The translations under genes were made by a program, and so were the position numbers. Source: an uncultured Prevotella sp. (GTDB lineage Bacteria; Bacteroidota; Bacteroidia; Bacteroidales; Bacteroidaceae). Taken from it: DNA of 64,000 bases. The notes under the pieces are model-generated. The model did not search any database. It was not told the DNA's origin and saw only the letters and a program-made list of their open reading frames with translations. Below are positions 1 through 8,726 of the stretch, piece by piece (the first letter of the stretch is position 1; every line of letters begins with the position of its first letter). The stretch covers positions 62,001 through 126,000 of the forward strand of contig CAMIVY010000004.1 of the NCBI GenBank assembly GCA_946402275.1, written 5' to 3'.

Positions 1-49
1 TGTCGTGCAAAGGTAGTTATTATTTTATATTTAGCACGCTTTTCAGCAT

Positions 50-2392
50 TTATTTAACAAATAATGTGTTATTCTTGATATGTACATCCTGCTGTGGGAA
101 AGGAATCTCAATGCCGTTCTGGTTCAGCGTGTCGTAGATGGTACGCAGTACATCGCTGATGACATCTGCTTTCCTGGCAGCATTGGTCCATACGAACATC
201 TTGAAGTTGATACTGGAGTCGCCCAGTTCGCCAACCACAGACCGCGCCTTCTTGGAACGGTCCACCCACTTGTGGTTCAGCGCATTGACGGCATCATCCA
301 CGAGGGTAATCACCTGTTGCAGATTGCTGCCATAAGCCACTCCGTAGGGGATTACCTGAAGTACATAGCCATGATTGCGCGTCAGGTTCTTATAGTTCTT
401 GGTGAACAGCTGCGAGTTCTGGAAGGTGATGACCTCGCCATATACTGACTCTACTACGGTGGATGTGTAGCTGATACTGGTTACATTGCCTACGGTGCCG
501 TCCACTTCGATTCTGTCACCCACTTTGATGCGTCCTGCCATGAGGGTGATGCCATAGTAGATATTCTCGATGATGTCCTTGGATGCAAAGCCGACACCTG
601 TCGATAAACCTCCCGTCACCACAAGCAGCCACTGCATAGACATTCCCAGGATATTCATGGTGATGATGAACCAGGCGCCCCACACAATGACCTGTATGAC
701 GTTCCTGCCCATCACCTCACGGCTGGCTGCCGTTGAGGAGTCCTTGATCTCGTAGTGCATACGCATGAATTTCAGCAGGGTTCTGTTGATATACGAGAAC
801 AGGAACCACATGTTGATGACAATGGAGAGCGTCAGGATGCTGAGTTTCAGATTCTCGAAATCCATGAAGTTGGTCTTGAAAATCTTCCAGCAGAGGTCGG
901 ACAAGTTAAACACGTCAGCCGCCCAATAGATGCTGATCATCACGGAGCCGACACCCAGAACGGGAAGTATCACCTGATAGGCGAGATGGTAGGCCCACGT
1001 CTGTGTGACGGGACGCTCGTAGAAGCGGTGTCGCTCACCATACAGTTTGATATACTGTGATACGCAGGTGATGGTGAGGATGCAGGTCAGCTGCATAATC
1101 CACCATATTAGAATCTGTACAGCCATCAGCGTATAGCCTGTCCATGAGCATACCACGGAGATGACGAATACCAACAGGGAGATATAGGTAAAGAACATGT
1201 CCGAACGGGGAATGTTCTGGTTGTGACGCCCTATGACATTCCACTGCCACAAAGCACAGATCAGCAGTACGGGCGGGAATAGCATGTTGACCAGTTCGCT
1301 GGGTATCAGGATGATGCGGAAGGCAATTACCAGGAAGCAGACGGTCAGCAGCGGTGTGTAGATGCGGAAGGTACTCTTAATCTGGTCGCCATTGACACGT
1401 AACAGTAGCGAAATCAGGATGACACCCAAAAGCCACGCGAACTCCACCAGCAGGTTGGAGGCCATGATGAAGAAGTTCTGTTGCGTAATGGCCAGTGTCA
1501 CTCCCAGGATGAGGGCAAAGGTGATGGTTGTCGTGGCCAGGGTGATACAGGTTCGTTTCTTCATGAACTCTTCGGTGCGCAGGCGCTTGGGCACCACAAA
1601 GCGGATGACGAAGAAGTTGAGCAGCGAGGCAATGATGGCATAGAGAATAGTGGAGATGAGCAGTCCGAAAATCCAACGGCTGTCCCATTGCGAACTCTCG
1701 TTAGGCTGGTATTTCTTGCTTACCGTCTCCTGCATGGCCTGCCAGTAGGAGCCCCAATTCTTGACGATAGTCCAGTAGTTAGCTCCGCCGTTCTTGAAGA
1801 TGCTGGTCTGTATGTCGTTATAACGCTTCTGCGCATAGTCGTTCAGATGGCTAAGTCGCTCTTCCGTCATGTCGTAATAGCGTATGTAGTCCTTCATGGT
1901 GCTGCGGTTCTCCTCCAGCGAGTTGCGTATGTTGGTGGCCAGTGTCAGACAGATGTTCCGATCCGTCTGGGCCTCCAGGCTCAGCATAGTTACTGGCATA
2001 GCCCTCAGGCTTCCTATCAGCGAGTCGTAGCGTGCAATGTCGTTGTTGGCCTTATTCAGGAAGTTCTTGAAGGGCAACTGCTGTTTCTGGAACAGGCGGT
2101 ATTGGTCAGTTGCCTCGTTGCAGGCATAGGTCAGGTCGAACACATATTCCTGTTTCTGCGAGTATAGCATCAGCGAGTTCTGGTTGGAGCGCAGCAAGGT
2201 CTCCATCAGCTGGTTTCGCATACCTTCGCTCTGCTTCTTGTTCACTTCAATAAGCATTGACAACTCACGGTGATAGTTCGTAAGTTCTATGCGCAGAATC
2301 TGCAGGGTTTGTGGCAAGTCTTTCTCCTTCAGCACGGCATGTGCGCTGAGGGTGATAAGCAAGGCCAGAAATATGATGAAGTTTTTTTTCAT
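50..2392 (-). CDS. MscS-family mechanosensitive channel, large form
   Basis: A 780-residue protein predicted to release solutes across the inner membrane during osmotic downshock. Residues 1-19 form a signal peptide ending AHA. A soluble, coiled-coil-rich periplasmic region runs to about residue 235, followed by many membrane segments between about 240 and 600. The C-terminal third carries the MscS pore helix and beta domain (GLSTGVGFASKDIIENIYYG from about residue 592, then GRIKVGDRIEVDGTVGNV). Small MscS is about 290 residues, so this belongs to the large multi-TM class that includes MscK and MscM. It stands alone and diverges from the kinase gene at 2471; their -7 boxes lie only 22 bp apart. 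The family is secure, but channel conductance and exact role are inferred. Confidence 0.9.
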   Translation of the reverse strand: MKKNFIIFLALLITLSAHAVLKEKDLPQTLQILRIELTNYHRELSMLIEVNKKQSEGMRNQLMETLLRSNQNSLMLYSQKQEYVFDLTYACNEATDQYRLFQKQQLPFKNFLNKANNDIARYDSLIGSLRAMPVTMLSLEAQTDRNICLTLATNIRNSLEENRSTMKDYIRYYDMTEERLSHLNDYAQKRYNDIQTSIFKNGGANYWTIVKNWGSYWQAMQETVSKKYQPNESSQWDSRWIFGLLISTILYAIIASLLNFFVIRFVVPKRLRTEEFMKKRTCITLATTTITFALILGVTLAITQQNFFIMASNLLVEFAWLLGVILISLLLRVNGDQIKSTFRIYTPLLTVCFLVIAFRIILIPSELVNMLFPPVLLICALWQWNVIGRHNQNIPRSDMFFTYISLLVFVISVVCSWTGYTLMAVQILIWWIMQLTCILTITCVSQYIKLYGERHRFYERPVTQTWAYHLAYQVILPVLGVGSVMISIYWAADVFNLSDLCWKIFKTNFMDFENLKLSILTLSIVINMWFLFSYINRTLLKFMRMHYEIKDSSTAASREVMGRNVIQVIVWGAWFIITMNILGMSMQWLLVVTGGLSTGVGFASKDIIENIYYGITLMAGRIKVGDRIEVDGTVGNVTSISYTSTVVESVYGEVITFQNSQLFTKNYKNLTRNHGYVLQVIPYGVAYGSNLQQVITLVDDAVNALNHKWVDRSKKARSVVGELGDSSINFKMFVWTNAARKADVISDVLRTIYDTLNQNGIEIPFPQQDVHIKNNTLFVK

Positions 2393-2414
2393 TGCTTTTT
2401 CTTAAATTTGCGTG

Positions 2415-2422
2415 CAAAGATA
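2415..2422 (-). promoter_or_regulatory. -7 promoter box for the MscS-family gene
   Basis: On the reverse strand this reads TATCTTTG followed by C, a match to the Bacteroidota -7 consensus TAnnTTTG. It lies 23 bp upstream of the MscS-family start codon. No convincing -33 element was identified. Confidence 0.6.
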
Positions 2423-2444
2423 ATCATTTTTTCAAATAAATCAT

Positions 2445-2452
2445 TAACTTTG
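2445..2452 (+). promoter_or_regulatory. -7 promoter box for the kinase/GH5_7 pair
   Basis: TAACTTTG followed by C matches TAnnTTTG and lies 18 bp upstream of the kinase start at 2471. The box faces away from the reverse-strand box at 2415-2422. With 22 bp between them, two polymerases could hardly bind at once. Confidence 0.6.
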
Positions 2453-2470
2453 CAAACAAAAACGTAAAAT

Positions 2471-3382
2471 ATGATACTTATTGCAGACAGTGGAGGTACC
2501 AAAACTGATTGGACTCTCCTTCATACTATTAACCCTCGTATTGGCAACGAAGTGATTGCCACGTTCCATACGCAAGGCATAACGCCTATTCATCAAACCC
2601 CTGATGTCATCCGGCATATCATCGGCCAGGAACTCATGTCGCAGCTGTCTTCTTTCCCAAGGGCACAGCTCATCAATTCCACTTCCAGAGTGCTTGAAAC
2701 ACCTCTGCTATCTAATATAAAGGTGTATTTCTATGGCAGTGGCTGTACGCCAGCCCATGTGCCTATGATGCAGCAGATGCTCGGTGAGGTGTTCTCTCCG
2801 CAGAAAGTCGAGGTGCATAGCGACCTGATGGCAGCCGCCCGTGCGCTCTGTCAGCGTGAACCAGGCATAGGATGTATCATGGGTACAGGCTCTAACAGTT
2901 GCCTGTATGATGGTGAGAAGATTGTCCAGAACACGCCCGCTTTGGGCTATATCCTTGGCGACGAGGGTGGTGGCGCTGTGTTAGGCCGTATGTTTATGAA
3001 TGCTATTTTCAAGAATCCGCAGTTTGCAAACATTCGCGACGAATATTTAAAGGAAACCAAGCAGACGCAGAGCGACATCATTCAGAAAGTCTATCGCGAG
3101 CCTATGGGCAACCGCTTCCTGGCCACTACCTCATTATATATTGAGCAGCATTTGGATAATCCGCTGTTGCGACAACTGGTTATTGATAATTTCCGCTCCT
3201 TCTTCCGCAACAACCTGAAGCCCTACAATCGTACCGACCTGCCCGTCGGCGTAGTGGGCTCTATGGCTTTCCACTATCGTTCGGAGCTGGAGGAGGCTGC
3301 CCGTTTGGAGGGTTATACCCTGGGAACTATCCTGAAGAGCCCGATTGAAGGCCTCGTCACCTATCATGCTCTGGAGGATTAA
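2471..3382 (+). CDS. BadF/BadG-type ATPase, N-acetylglucosamine-kinase-like sugar kinase
   Basis: A 303-residue cytoplasmic ASKHA-fold protein. It shows the phosphate-1 motif DSGGTKTDW at residues 6-14, a phosphate-2 motif GTGSNS near residue 139, the loop GYILGDEGGGAVLG near 160, and an adenosine-type motif GVVGSMA near 262. This architecture is that of BadF/BadG/BcrA family members acting as amino-sugar kinases. The ATG sits 18 bp after a -7 box. The next gene, a GH5_7 mannanase, starts 27 bp after the stop, so the two are probably co-transcribed. That suggests phosphorylation of a sugar released from mannan or a cell-wall glycan, but the substrate cannot be read from the sequence. A stretch near residues 56-82 (SQLSSFPRAQLINSTSRVLE) looks longer than I expect for the family. 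Confidence 0.8.
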   Translation: MILIADSGGTKTDWTLLHTINPRIGNEVIATFHTQGITPIHQTPDVIRHIIGQELMSQLSSFPRAQLINSTSRVLETPLLSNIKVYFYGSGCTPAHVPMMQQMLGEVFSPQKVEVHSDLMAAARALCQREPGIGCIMGTGSNSCLYDGEKIVQNTPALGYILGDEGGGAVLGRMFMNAIFKNPQFANIRDEYLKETKQTQSDIIQKVYREPMGNRFLATTSLYIEQHLDNPLLRQLVIDNFRSFFRNNLKPYNRTDLPVGVVGSMAFHYRSELEEAARLEGYTLGTILKSPIEGLVTYHALED

Positions 3383-3409
3383 ATTTTCAGTATTAACACC
3401 GTTAACGTT

Positions 3410-4699
3410 ATGAAGAAACTTTTGTTGTTCCTGGCTGTTGCGGCCTTTGTGGCTTGCCAGTCTCAAGTGGAGAAACCTGACTTTGTCCGCGTGGAGGACG
3501 GACATTTCGTGCGCAATGGTCAGCCTTACTATTTCGTGGGCACCAACTTCTGGTATGGAGCCATCCTTGCCTCGGAAGGGCAGGGCGGCAATCGTGACCG
3601 CTTGGAAAAGGAACTGGACGAGATGAAGCGCATGGGCATTGATAACTTGCGCATTCTCGTAGGTTCTGACGGTGAGCGGGGCGTAAAGACGAAGGTGGAG
3701 CCTACCCTGCAAATCAAGCCCGGTGTTTATAACGACACCATCCTGGCCGGTCTCGACTATCTGCTGATGGAGATGGCCGAGCGTAAGATGGTGGCAGTGC
3801 TTTATCTTAACAACTCATGGGAATGGAGTGGGGGATACGGTTATTACCTCGAACAGGCCGGTGCCGGCAAGCAGCCCCGTCCCGACGATGTGGGCTATCC
3901 CGCATTCATGGAGGCGATGTCGAAATATGCCACCAACGAGAAGGCCCACCAGCTGTTCTACGACTACATCCGCTTCATCCTGGGGCGCACCAATCAATAT
4001 ACCGGCATCAAGTATATCGATGACCCCGCTATCATGTCGTGGCAGATAGGCAATGAGCCTCGTGCCTTCAGCAAAGAGGCACTGCCCGCTTTCGAGAAAT
4101 GGCTCGCTGAGGCTTCGGCACTCATCCGCTCGCTCGACCCCAACCATCTTATTTCTATCGGTAGCGAGGGCGCATGGGGCTGTGAGGGCGACTACGACTG
4201 CTATGAGCGCATCTGTGCCGATAAGAACATAGACTATTGCAATGTCCACCTGTGGCCTTACAACTGGGGATGGGCAAAGCCTGATTCACTGATAGAGCAT
4301 CTGCCCATTGCCTGCAAGAACACCAAGGAATATATCGATCGCCATCTGGCCATCTGCGACAAGCTGAACAAGCCCCTCGTCATGGAAGAGTTCGGCTATC
4401 CCCGCGACGGCTTCAAGTTCACGTTGGATACACCCACCAAGGGCCGCGACGGCTATTACAAATACGTGTTCTCGCTCGTTGCCGACAATGCCGAGCAAGG
4501 AGGCCGCTTTGCCGGTTGCAACTTCTGGGGATGGGGCGGATTTGCCAAGCCCCAGCATGAGCAGTGGCAGGTGGGCGACGACTATACCAACGACCCTGCC
4601 CAGGAGGCGCAAGGCCTGAACTCTGTATTCTCCACCGACACTACCACCCTCTCCGTCGTCCGCGAACAGGTGGAACGCATGCATCGCGTCACCTTCTAA
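3410..4699 (+). CDS. GH5 subfamily 7 endo-beta-1,4-mannanase, lipoprotein
   Basis: A 429-residue enzyme predicted to cut beta-1,4-mannosidic bonds in mannan or manno-oligosaccharides. The N-terminus is a lipoprotein signal with lipobox AFVAC and lipidated Cys near residue 16. The acid/base is Glu216 in WQIGNEPR and the nucleophile Glu327 in VMEEFGY, and the spacing fits GH5_7. The residues after the lipid Cys (QSQVEK) lack the early acidic run of Bacteroidota surface-export signals, so a periplasmic location on oligosaccharides is inferred. It follows the BadF-type kinase by 27 bp and ends at a bidirectional terminator facing the mannan locus. Some GH5_7 members act as exo-mannosidases, so exo activity is possible. 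Confidence 0.88.
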   Translation: MKKLLLFLAVAAFVACQSQVEKPDFVRVEDGHFVRNGQPYYFVGTNFWYGAILASEGQGGNRDRLEKELDEMKRMGIDNLRILVGSDGERGVKTKVEPTLQIKPGVYNDTILAGLDYLLMEMAERKMVAVLYLNNSWEWSGGYGYYLEQAGAGKQPRPDDVGYPAFMEAMSKYATNEKAHQLFYDYIRFILGRTNQYTGIKYIDDPAIMSWQIGNEPRAFSKEALPAFEKWLAEASALIRSLDPNHLISIGSEGAWGCEGDYDCYERICADKNIDYCNVHLWPYNWGWAKPDSLIEHLPIACKNTKEYIDRHLAICDKLNKPLVMEEFGYPRDGFKFTLDTPTKGRDGYYKYVFSLVADNAEQGGRFAGCNFWGWGGFAKPQHEQWQVGDDYTNDPAQEAQGLNSVFSTDTTTLSVVREQVERMHRVTF

Positions 4700-4782
4700 A
4701 GCCTGTCCCGACGGCTGACGCACTGGGGCACTGTTACAACCCTCGGGACACTCCCTCAGATTGATTTTTCTTATCTCAATAG

Positions 4783-4812
4783 AAAAAGGACTTCCGAATG
4801 GGAGTCCTTTTT
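4783..4812. terminator. Bidirectional intrinsic terminator
   Basis: AAAAAGGACT (4783-4792) pairs perfectly with AGTCCTTTTT (4803-4812) around a 10-nt loop. The A run on one side and T run on the other make it usable in both directions. It lies between the convergent GH5_7 gene and the leftward mannan operon. Confidence 0.85.
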
Positions 4813-4855
4813 CGTGATACATGGGTCTGTCGCCATGTTCGCTTGTTTAGCATAC

Positions 4856-6034
4856 TTATTTCTTCAGATACAACCCGTTGATGTCCTGCAGGAAGAGCGT
4901 CTTGGGGTCGTTGTAGAAGAGTACGAAGTCGGATGCCGACTGTTGGCCGGGGTAGGGCGCAAAGTAGTGGTTGGCACGGTTGTGGGCGTTCCGCCATACG
5001 AGGACGTAGCTGACGGGGTGTTTTTCCAGGATTGGCGCCAGTGTTGCTGTCCACCAGTCTTTGGTCTTCAGGCATTCGTAGCCCGTCTCGGTGAGGGCGG
5101 CGGCCTTGTGGTGCTGCTTGGCTATGCTGCAGACCATGTGGAGGTTCTTGTCGAGCGTGGCGGCATAGTTGGCAATCTGTGTCGTGTCAGCCTCGGGAGC
5201 CCAGCAGTAGCAGTCCAGTCCCAGCAGGTCTATGATGTCGTCGCCGGGATAGCGCTCCATGTATTTTGCCTCGTCGCCGTCGGCTTCGGTGCCGGGCGAA
5301 TAGGCGTAGAGGGCATTTGCTACCTCTTTTTCCTTCAGCCTGTTGACCGTCGTCTGCCACAGGGACTTATACTGTTCTGCTGTGCAGTGCGCTTGTCCCC
5401 ACCAGAACCACGACCCCGTATGCTCGTGCCATGGGCGGAACAGCACGGGGACTTTCACACCGTATGGGGTTTCCAACGAGTTGAGGAAATCTGCCACCCG
5501 ATCGAGCCACGACAGGAACACGTCATGTTTCTCGCCTCCCTCCAAGACTGCGGCAACGGTCTTGGTCTCAGTACTCTTCAGCGAGTCAGCCACCCATGAC
5601 GTACCTCCGCTCAGCGGGTTGTTGACGTGCCACGAGAGTGTTATCATGCCCCCACGGTCATAGTGGGCGACGATTTCCTGACGGATGCGCTGGAAAGGCA
5701 CACCGTCCAGATTCAGTGAGTCGCCCAGCTCGATGTGTCCCAGGTCGAAGCTTAGCAGGGCGGGGTAGTCGTTGCAGACGCTCTTCACGTCAGAGCGTTG
5801 GTGAATCGTAGAATCGTTGCTATAGTCTGCCGCCCAGCCAATACCATAAACGGTGTCGTCGTGATGACCAAACAGATACACCGTACTGTCGCCTATAGCT
5901 TTCAGGTTTTCCAACAAGTTCTCCGTTCGCTGTGTGCGTCCGCTGTCTGCCAGCGGGTCGTCTGCTTTCTTTTCGTTATTGCCGCAGGCAGCGGTCAGAA
6001 GTGCTGCTGTAGCCATTAATAGGATTTTCTTCAT
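4856..6034 (-). CDS. GH26 beta-mannanase, lipoprotein
   Basis: A 392-residue GH26 enzyme predicted to hydrolyse beta-1,4-mannan by a retaining mechanism. The lipoprotein signal ends TAAC with Cys17. The acid/base is Glu204 in FRPWHEHTGSWFWWG and the nucleophile Glu316 in ALTETGYE, both standard GH26 positions. It is the last gene of the leftward operon, 4 bp downstream of a second GH26 gene (stop at 6039). It resembles the GH26 at 20864 much more than its neighbour (compare FGHHDDTVYGIGWA with FGHQDDPMYGLTWA), so the two are probably recent paralogues. Whether it is endo-acting or mannobiose-releasing cannot be decided from the sequence alone. Confidence 0.92.
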   Translation of the reverse strand: MKKILLMATAALLTAACGNNEKKADDPLADSGRTQRTENLLENLKAIGDSTVYLFGHHDDTVYGIGWAADYSNDSTIHQRSDVKSVCNDYPALLSFDLGHIELGDSLNLDGVPFQRIRQEIVAHYDRGGMITLSWHVNNPLSGGTSWVADSLKSTETKTVAAVLEGGEKHDVFLSWLDRVADFLNSLETPYGVKVPVLFRPWHEHTGSWFWWGQAHCTAEQYKSLWQTTVNRLKEKEVANALYAYSPGTEADGDEAKYMERYPGDDIIDLLGLDCYCWAPEADTTQIANYAATLDKNLHMVCSIAKQHHKAAALTETGYECLKTKDWWTATLAPILEKHPVSYVLVWRNAHNRANHYFAPYPGQQSASDFVLFYNDPKTLFLQDINGLYLKK

Positions 6035-6038
6035 GTTC

Positions 6039-7478
6039 TTATTTAAAACTTGGTAATTGATCGCGTGTGATTACATTCGCATTGTTCATGGCAGCCTTCC
6101 ACCAGTTGTCGCTGCACATGGTCATGGTGGCGTTCTGTTCCTTTGTGTACCACACCATGAAATGGCTCCACAGAGCACCTGCAGTCCAGAAATCACCAGG
6201 CAACGCAGCCGGTCCTGATTCGCCGTCACCACACTCGCCCAAAGCAACCATCTTGGTAGGATAGGTGTTTTGAATCTCAAAGAACTCCTGTTTATTCTGA
6301 ACTGCATTGTAGCCATAGAGGTCGCGGGCAACAATGTCAACATACTGATCACCAGGATACCAGTTGGAGTCCTGATAATAGCTACTGCTATTGCCGTTGT
6401 AGTTCTGGGTGGTCCATACCCAGACGAGGTTGCGAACACCTTTCTGTTTGAAATAGTCAAACATAGTACGCCATAGCTTCTTATAGGCTTCTGCGCCTTC
6501 CATGCCCCACCAGAACCAGGCTTTTGTCCAGTCCGCCTGCTGCTTCGCAATGGCATTGCCTGCTGCCTCGTGGAAAGGTCGCCAGGTAGCGGCTATACCA
6601 GCGTTCTGCAACTTGAGGATGATGTCAATGACCTTGTCCATCTGTTCGTAGAACCACTTGTTCTCCCAGGTACCACTTGCGAGCGCTTCAGAGGGCTTGA
6701 AACTGGTGTCTTTGCTGTAGAAAGCATATTCACTAGCCCCCTCGCCCTTAGGAACGTTGAAGTGCCACATCAACTGTACCAGTCCACCGGCATTGACCCA
6801 GTCTGTGACTGGCTTGATATCTTCGTAGTTTATCCAACTGTTGGGAGCAGAGTAGCAGATATGGATGAAATCGTAGCAGTTCATGGCGGGATATTTGCCC
6901 GTGAACTTGTAGACCTTCTCGGCACAAGTGGTGTTCCAGTTGACATCAGCCATGACGCTGGATATGGTCTTCCGTCCGTATTGGCTTAGCAGGTAGGTAT
7001 ACAGTTTCTTGGCGCTCTCGGCAGATGCTGTGACTGGTTCAGCAGGAATGGTGTACGTTTGGTCGGACTCTTCCTTGCTGATGGTTTTGAACTTCAGTGT
7101 GAAAGCAGGCGCTTTGACGCTTGGATCGTCTGCAGCAATGATGGCACCCTCTACCACTTGAAGTATATATTCCTTGCCGGCTTGTAGACCCAGTGGTATC
7201 TCTACTGTTTTCTCCTTGCTTTGCGCCATGAGGCGGTTACCGTTTAATGTGATGCTGTAGCTGCTGTTCACAATGACATTCACATTATAGGTCAGTGTCA
7301 GTAGATGAGTCGTTGCAGCATCTAATTCCTCGCCATTGCTGATAGACTGTTTTTCCAGCGTGACGGTGAACGTAGGGGTAGGAGATGGAGGAACTACAGG
7401 AGGCTTTTCTTCACTCGACCCACTACTGCAGGCCATGTTAAGGAGAGCTGCTAAAAAGATAGCATAAACTGCTTTCAT
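6039..7478 (-). CDS. GH26 beta-mannanase with N-terminal Ig-like domain, lipoprotein
   Basis: A 479-residue multidomain mannanase. The lipobox ends NMAC (Cys17), followed by an SSGSSEE and proline-rich linker. A bacterial Ig-like (Big_5/SbsA-type) domain spans about residues 35-135, and a GH26 catalytic domain fills 145-479. The acid/base is Glu304 in WRPFHEAAG and the nucleophile Glu415 in LGECGDGE. The Ig module and linker would hold the enzyme away from the membrane, as expected for a surface enzyme attacking polymer. It lies 12 bp after the GH5 stop at 7491 and 4 bp before the next GH26 gene, so it is co-transcribed. It is distant from the other two GH26 enzymes here, which suggests a different cleavage preference. 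Confidence 0.92.
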   Translation of the reverse strand: MKAVYAIFLAALLNMACSSGSSEEKPPVVPPSPTPTFTVTLEKQSISNGEELDAATTHLLTLTYNVNVIVNSSYSITLNGNRLMAQSKEKTVEIPLGLQAGKEYILQVVEGAIIAADDPSVKAPAFTLKFKTISKEESDQTYTIPAEPVTASAESAKKLYTYLLSQYGRKTISSVMADVNWNTTCAEKVYKFTGKYPAMNCYDFIHICYSAPNSWINYEDIKPVTDWVNAGGLVQLMWHFNVPKGEGASEYAFYSKDTSFKPSEALASGTWENKWFYEQMDKVIDIILKLQNAGIAATWRPFHEAAGNAIAKQQADWTKAWFWWGMEGAEAYKKLWRTMFDYFKQKGVRNLVWVWTTQNYNGNSSSYYQDSNWYPGDQYVDIVARDLYGYNAVQNKQEFFEIQNTYPTKMVALGECGDGESGPAALPGDFWTAGALWSHFMVWYTKEQNATMTMCSDNWWKAAMNNANVITRDQLPSFK

Positions 7479-7490
7479 ACGATTCCTTTG

Positions 7491-8654
7491 TTATTTGGTG
7501 CTGACTATGGAGTCTGCGACCTGTTCCATACTCCATTTGAAGCTAGCTTCCCTGCGGTCGTCTCCGTCAACGACACCCATCCAGTAGAACGAGGCCGCAT
7601 GGTATTTCTTACACAGCCGGGTAATGTCGGCAGCCTGACGACCAGCCTCTGACTTCTGCTCATCTGTGCAGTTCTTGTTGATGGTCTTCTCGCCAACACC
7701 ATTGGAGCCGTATTCGCCCAGAATGACAGGATAGCCCTTCGAGATGAAGTGCTTGTCCAAATCAGCAAACAAGCGTGTGACCTCTTCGGTACATTGTGAT
7801 GTCCACTTCATGTCATAGGTGTTCACCCAGTCCCATGGATCGTAGCTGTGTACTTGAACAGCTATGTGATTCTGGCTGCCGCAGGGGTCGGTAGGAATCA
7901 CCATCTGCCCTAACGTATTGGGTGTGTGAGAGCCAGAGTAGGTGTTGACCACCAGGTTGCGATACAGGTTGTTGCCTCCGGTAGCACGTACAGCATCGAC
8001 AAAGTCTTGGGCGTACTTATTCACATACTGCAGGTTATTCAAGTTCTTTGGTTCGCTCCACTCTGCTGTAGGATTGCTGCCTGTCAGCATTTCATTATAA
8101 CCCTCGAACAGCAATTCCTGACCATAGTGCTTGAAATGATTGGCAATTTGTGTCCACAGCAGTTTGAACCGCTCATGGGTGGCTTCGTAGATGGCGCTGT
8201 CTGCCTTGATCCAAGCCTCGACAGCGGCCCCAGTGTCGTGGTGTACGTTCAACAGGCAATACATACCATTGTTGATCACATCATCAACCACCTGCTGTAC
8301 GCGGTTCATCCATAGGCTGTCCACCTGTCCGTCCTTGTCCATGTGCTGCCACCAAGTGGTAGGTACACGGATTGCGGTAAAACCTTTCGCTGCCAGTTGT
8401 TTCATCAGAAAATCCTCTGTGGTGGGTTGTCCCCAGGCCGTTTCGTATTTTTCAATAGGGGAGCCAGGTTCGATGTCAGAACTGAAGGCGTCCAATGAGT
8501 TGCCCAAGTTCCAGCCTGCAGCCATCTTCTGGACTGCTTCGCTGGCAGTCTCAAACTCCTTGACCTCTGTGTTCTCTTGGGCATTCTTAGTACCACAGCT
8601 TATTGTCATGAGCATAAAAGCTGAGGCTATGATAAAAAGTCTGTTTCTTTTCAT
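7491..8654 (-). CDS. GH5 endoglucanase/mannanase, subfamily-4-like, lipoprotein
   Basis: A 387-residue GH5 enzyme. The lipoprotein signal ends TISC with Cys20. The domain opens with the GH5_4-like signature GWNLGNSLDA near residue 47 and ETAWGQPTT near 71. HHD at 138-140 lines the active site, the acid/base is Glu188 in FEGYNEM, and the nucleophile is Glu314 in ILGEYGSN. GH5_4 enzymes attack beta-1,4-glucan, mixed-linkage glucan, xyloglucan or glucomannan. In this locus glucomannan is the most likely target, but that is inferred from context. The intergenic space to the upstream GH5 gene (72 bp) is the largest in the operon and contains a hairpin. Confidence 0.87.
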   Translation of the reverse strand: MKRNRLFIIASAFMLMTISCGTKNAQENTEVKEFETASEAVQKMAAGWNLGNSLDAFSSDIEPGSPIEKYETAWGQPTTEDFLMKQLAAKGFTAIRVPTTWWQHMDKDGQVDSLWMNRVQQVVDDVINNGMYCLLNVHHDTGAAVEAWIKADSAIYEATHERFKLLWTQIANHFKHYGQELLFEGYNEMLTGSNPTAEWSEPKNLNNLQYVNKYAQDFVDAVRATGGNNLYRNLVVNTYSGSHTPNTLGQMVIPTDPCGSQNHIAVQVHSYDPWDWVNTYDMKWTSQCTEEVTRLFADLDKHFISKGYPVILGEYGSNGVGEKTINKNCTDEQKSEAGRQAADITRLCKKYHAASFYWMGVVDGDDRREASFKWSMEQVADSIVSTK

Positions 8655-8673
8655 GTTTTTTATTTATAAAGAG

Positions 8674-8698
8674 AGGCAGGCTCTTAATGGGCCTGCCT
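8674..8698 (-). promoter_or_regulatory. Intercistronic hairpin between the two GH5 genes
   Basis: AGGCAGGC (8674-8681) pairs perfectly with GCCTGCCT (8691-8698) around a 9-nt loop. On the transcribed strand no strong U tract follows, so it is more likely a partial terminator, processing site or mRNA 3' stabiliser than a full stop. It sits within the only sizeable gap of the leftward operon. Confidence 0.5.
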
Positions 8699-8726
8699 TC
8701 CCTATGATAAATATTCATTGATTCGC

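Noticed and set aside
1481..2167. 228-codon open frame on the forward strand inside the MscS-family gene
   Set aside because: It is antisense to a clear channel protein, has no domain, low-complexity composition, and no promoter or start context.
4704..4750. TGTCCCGA and TCGGGACA inverted repeat as terminator of the GH5_7 gene
   Set aside because: The loop is 31 nt and no T run follows; the stem at 4783-4812 is far better.
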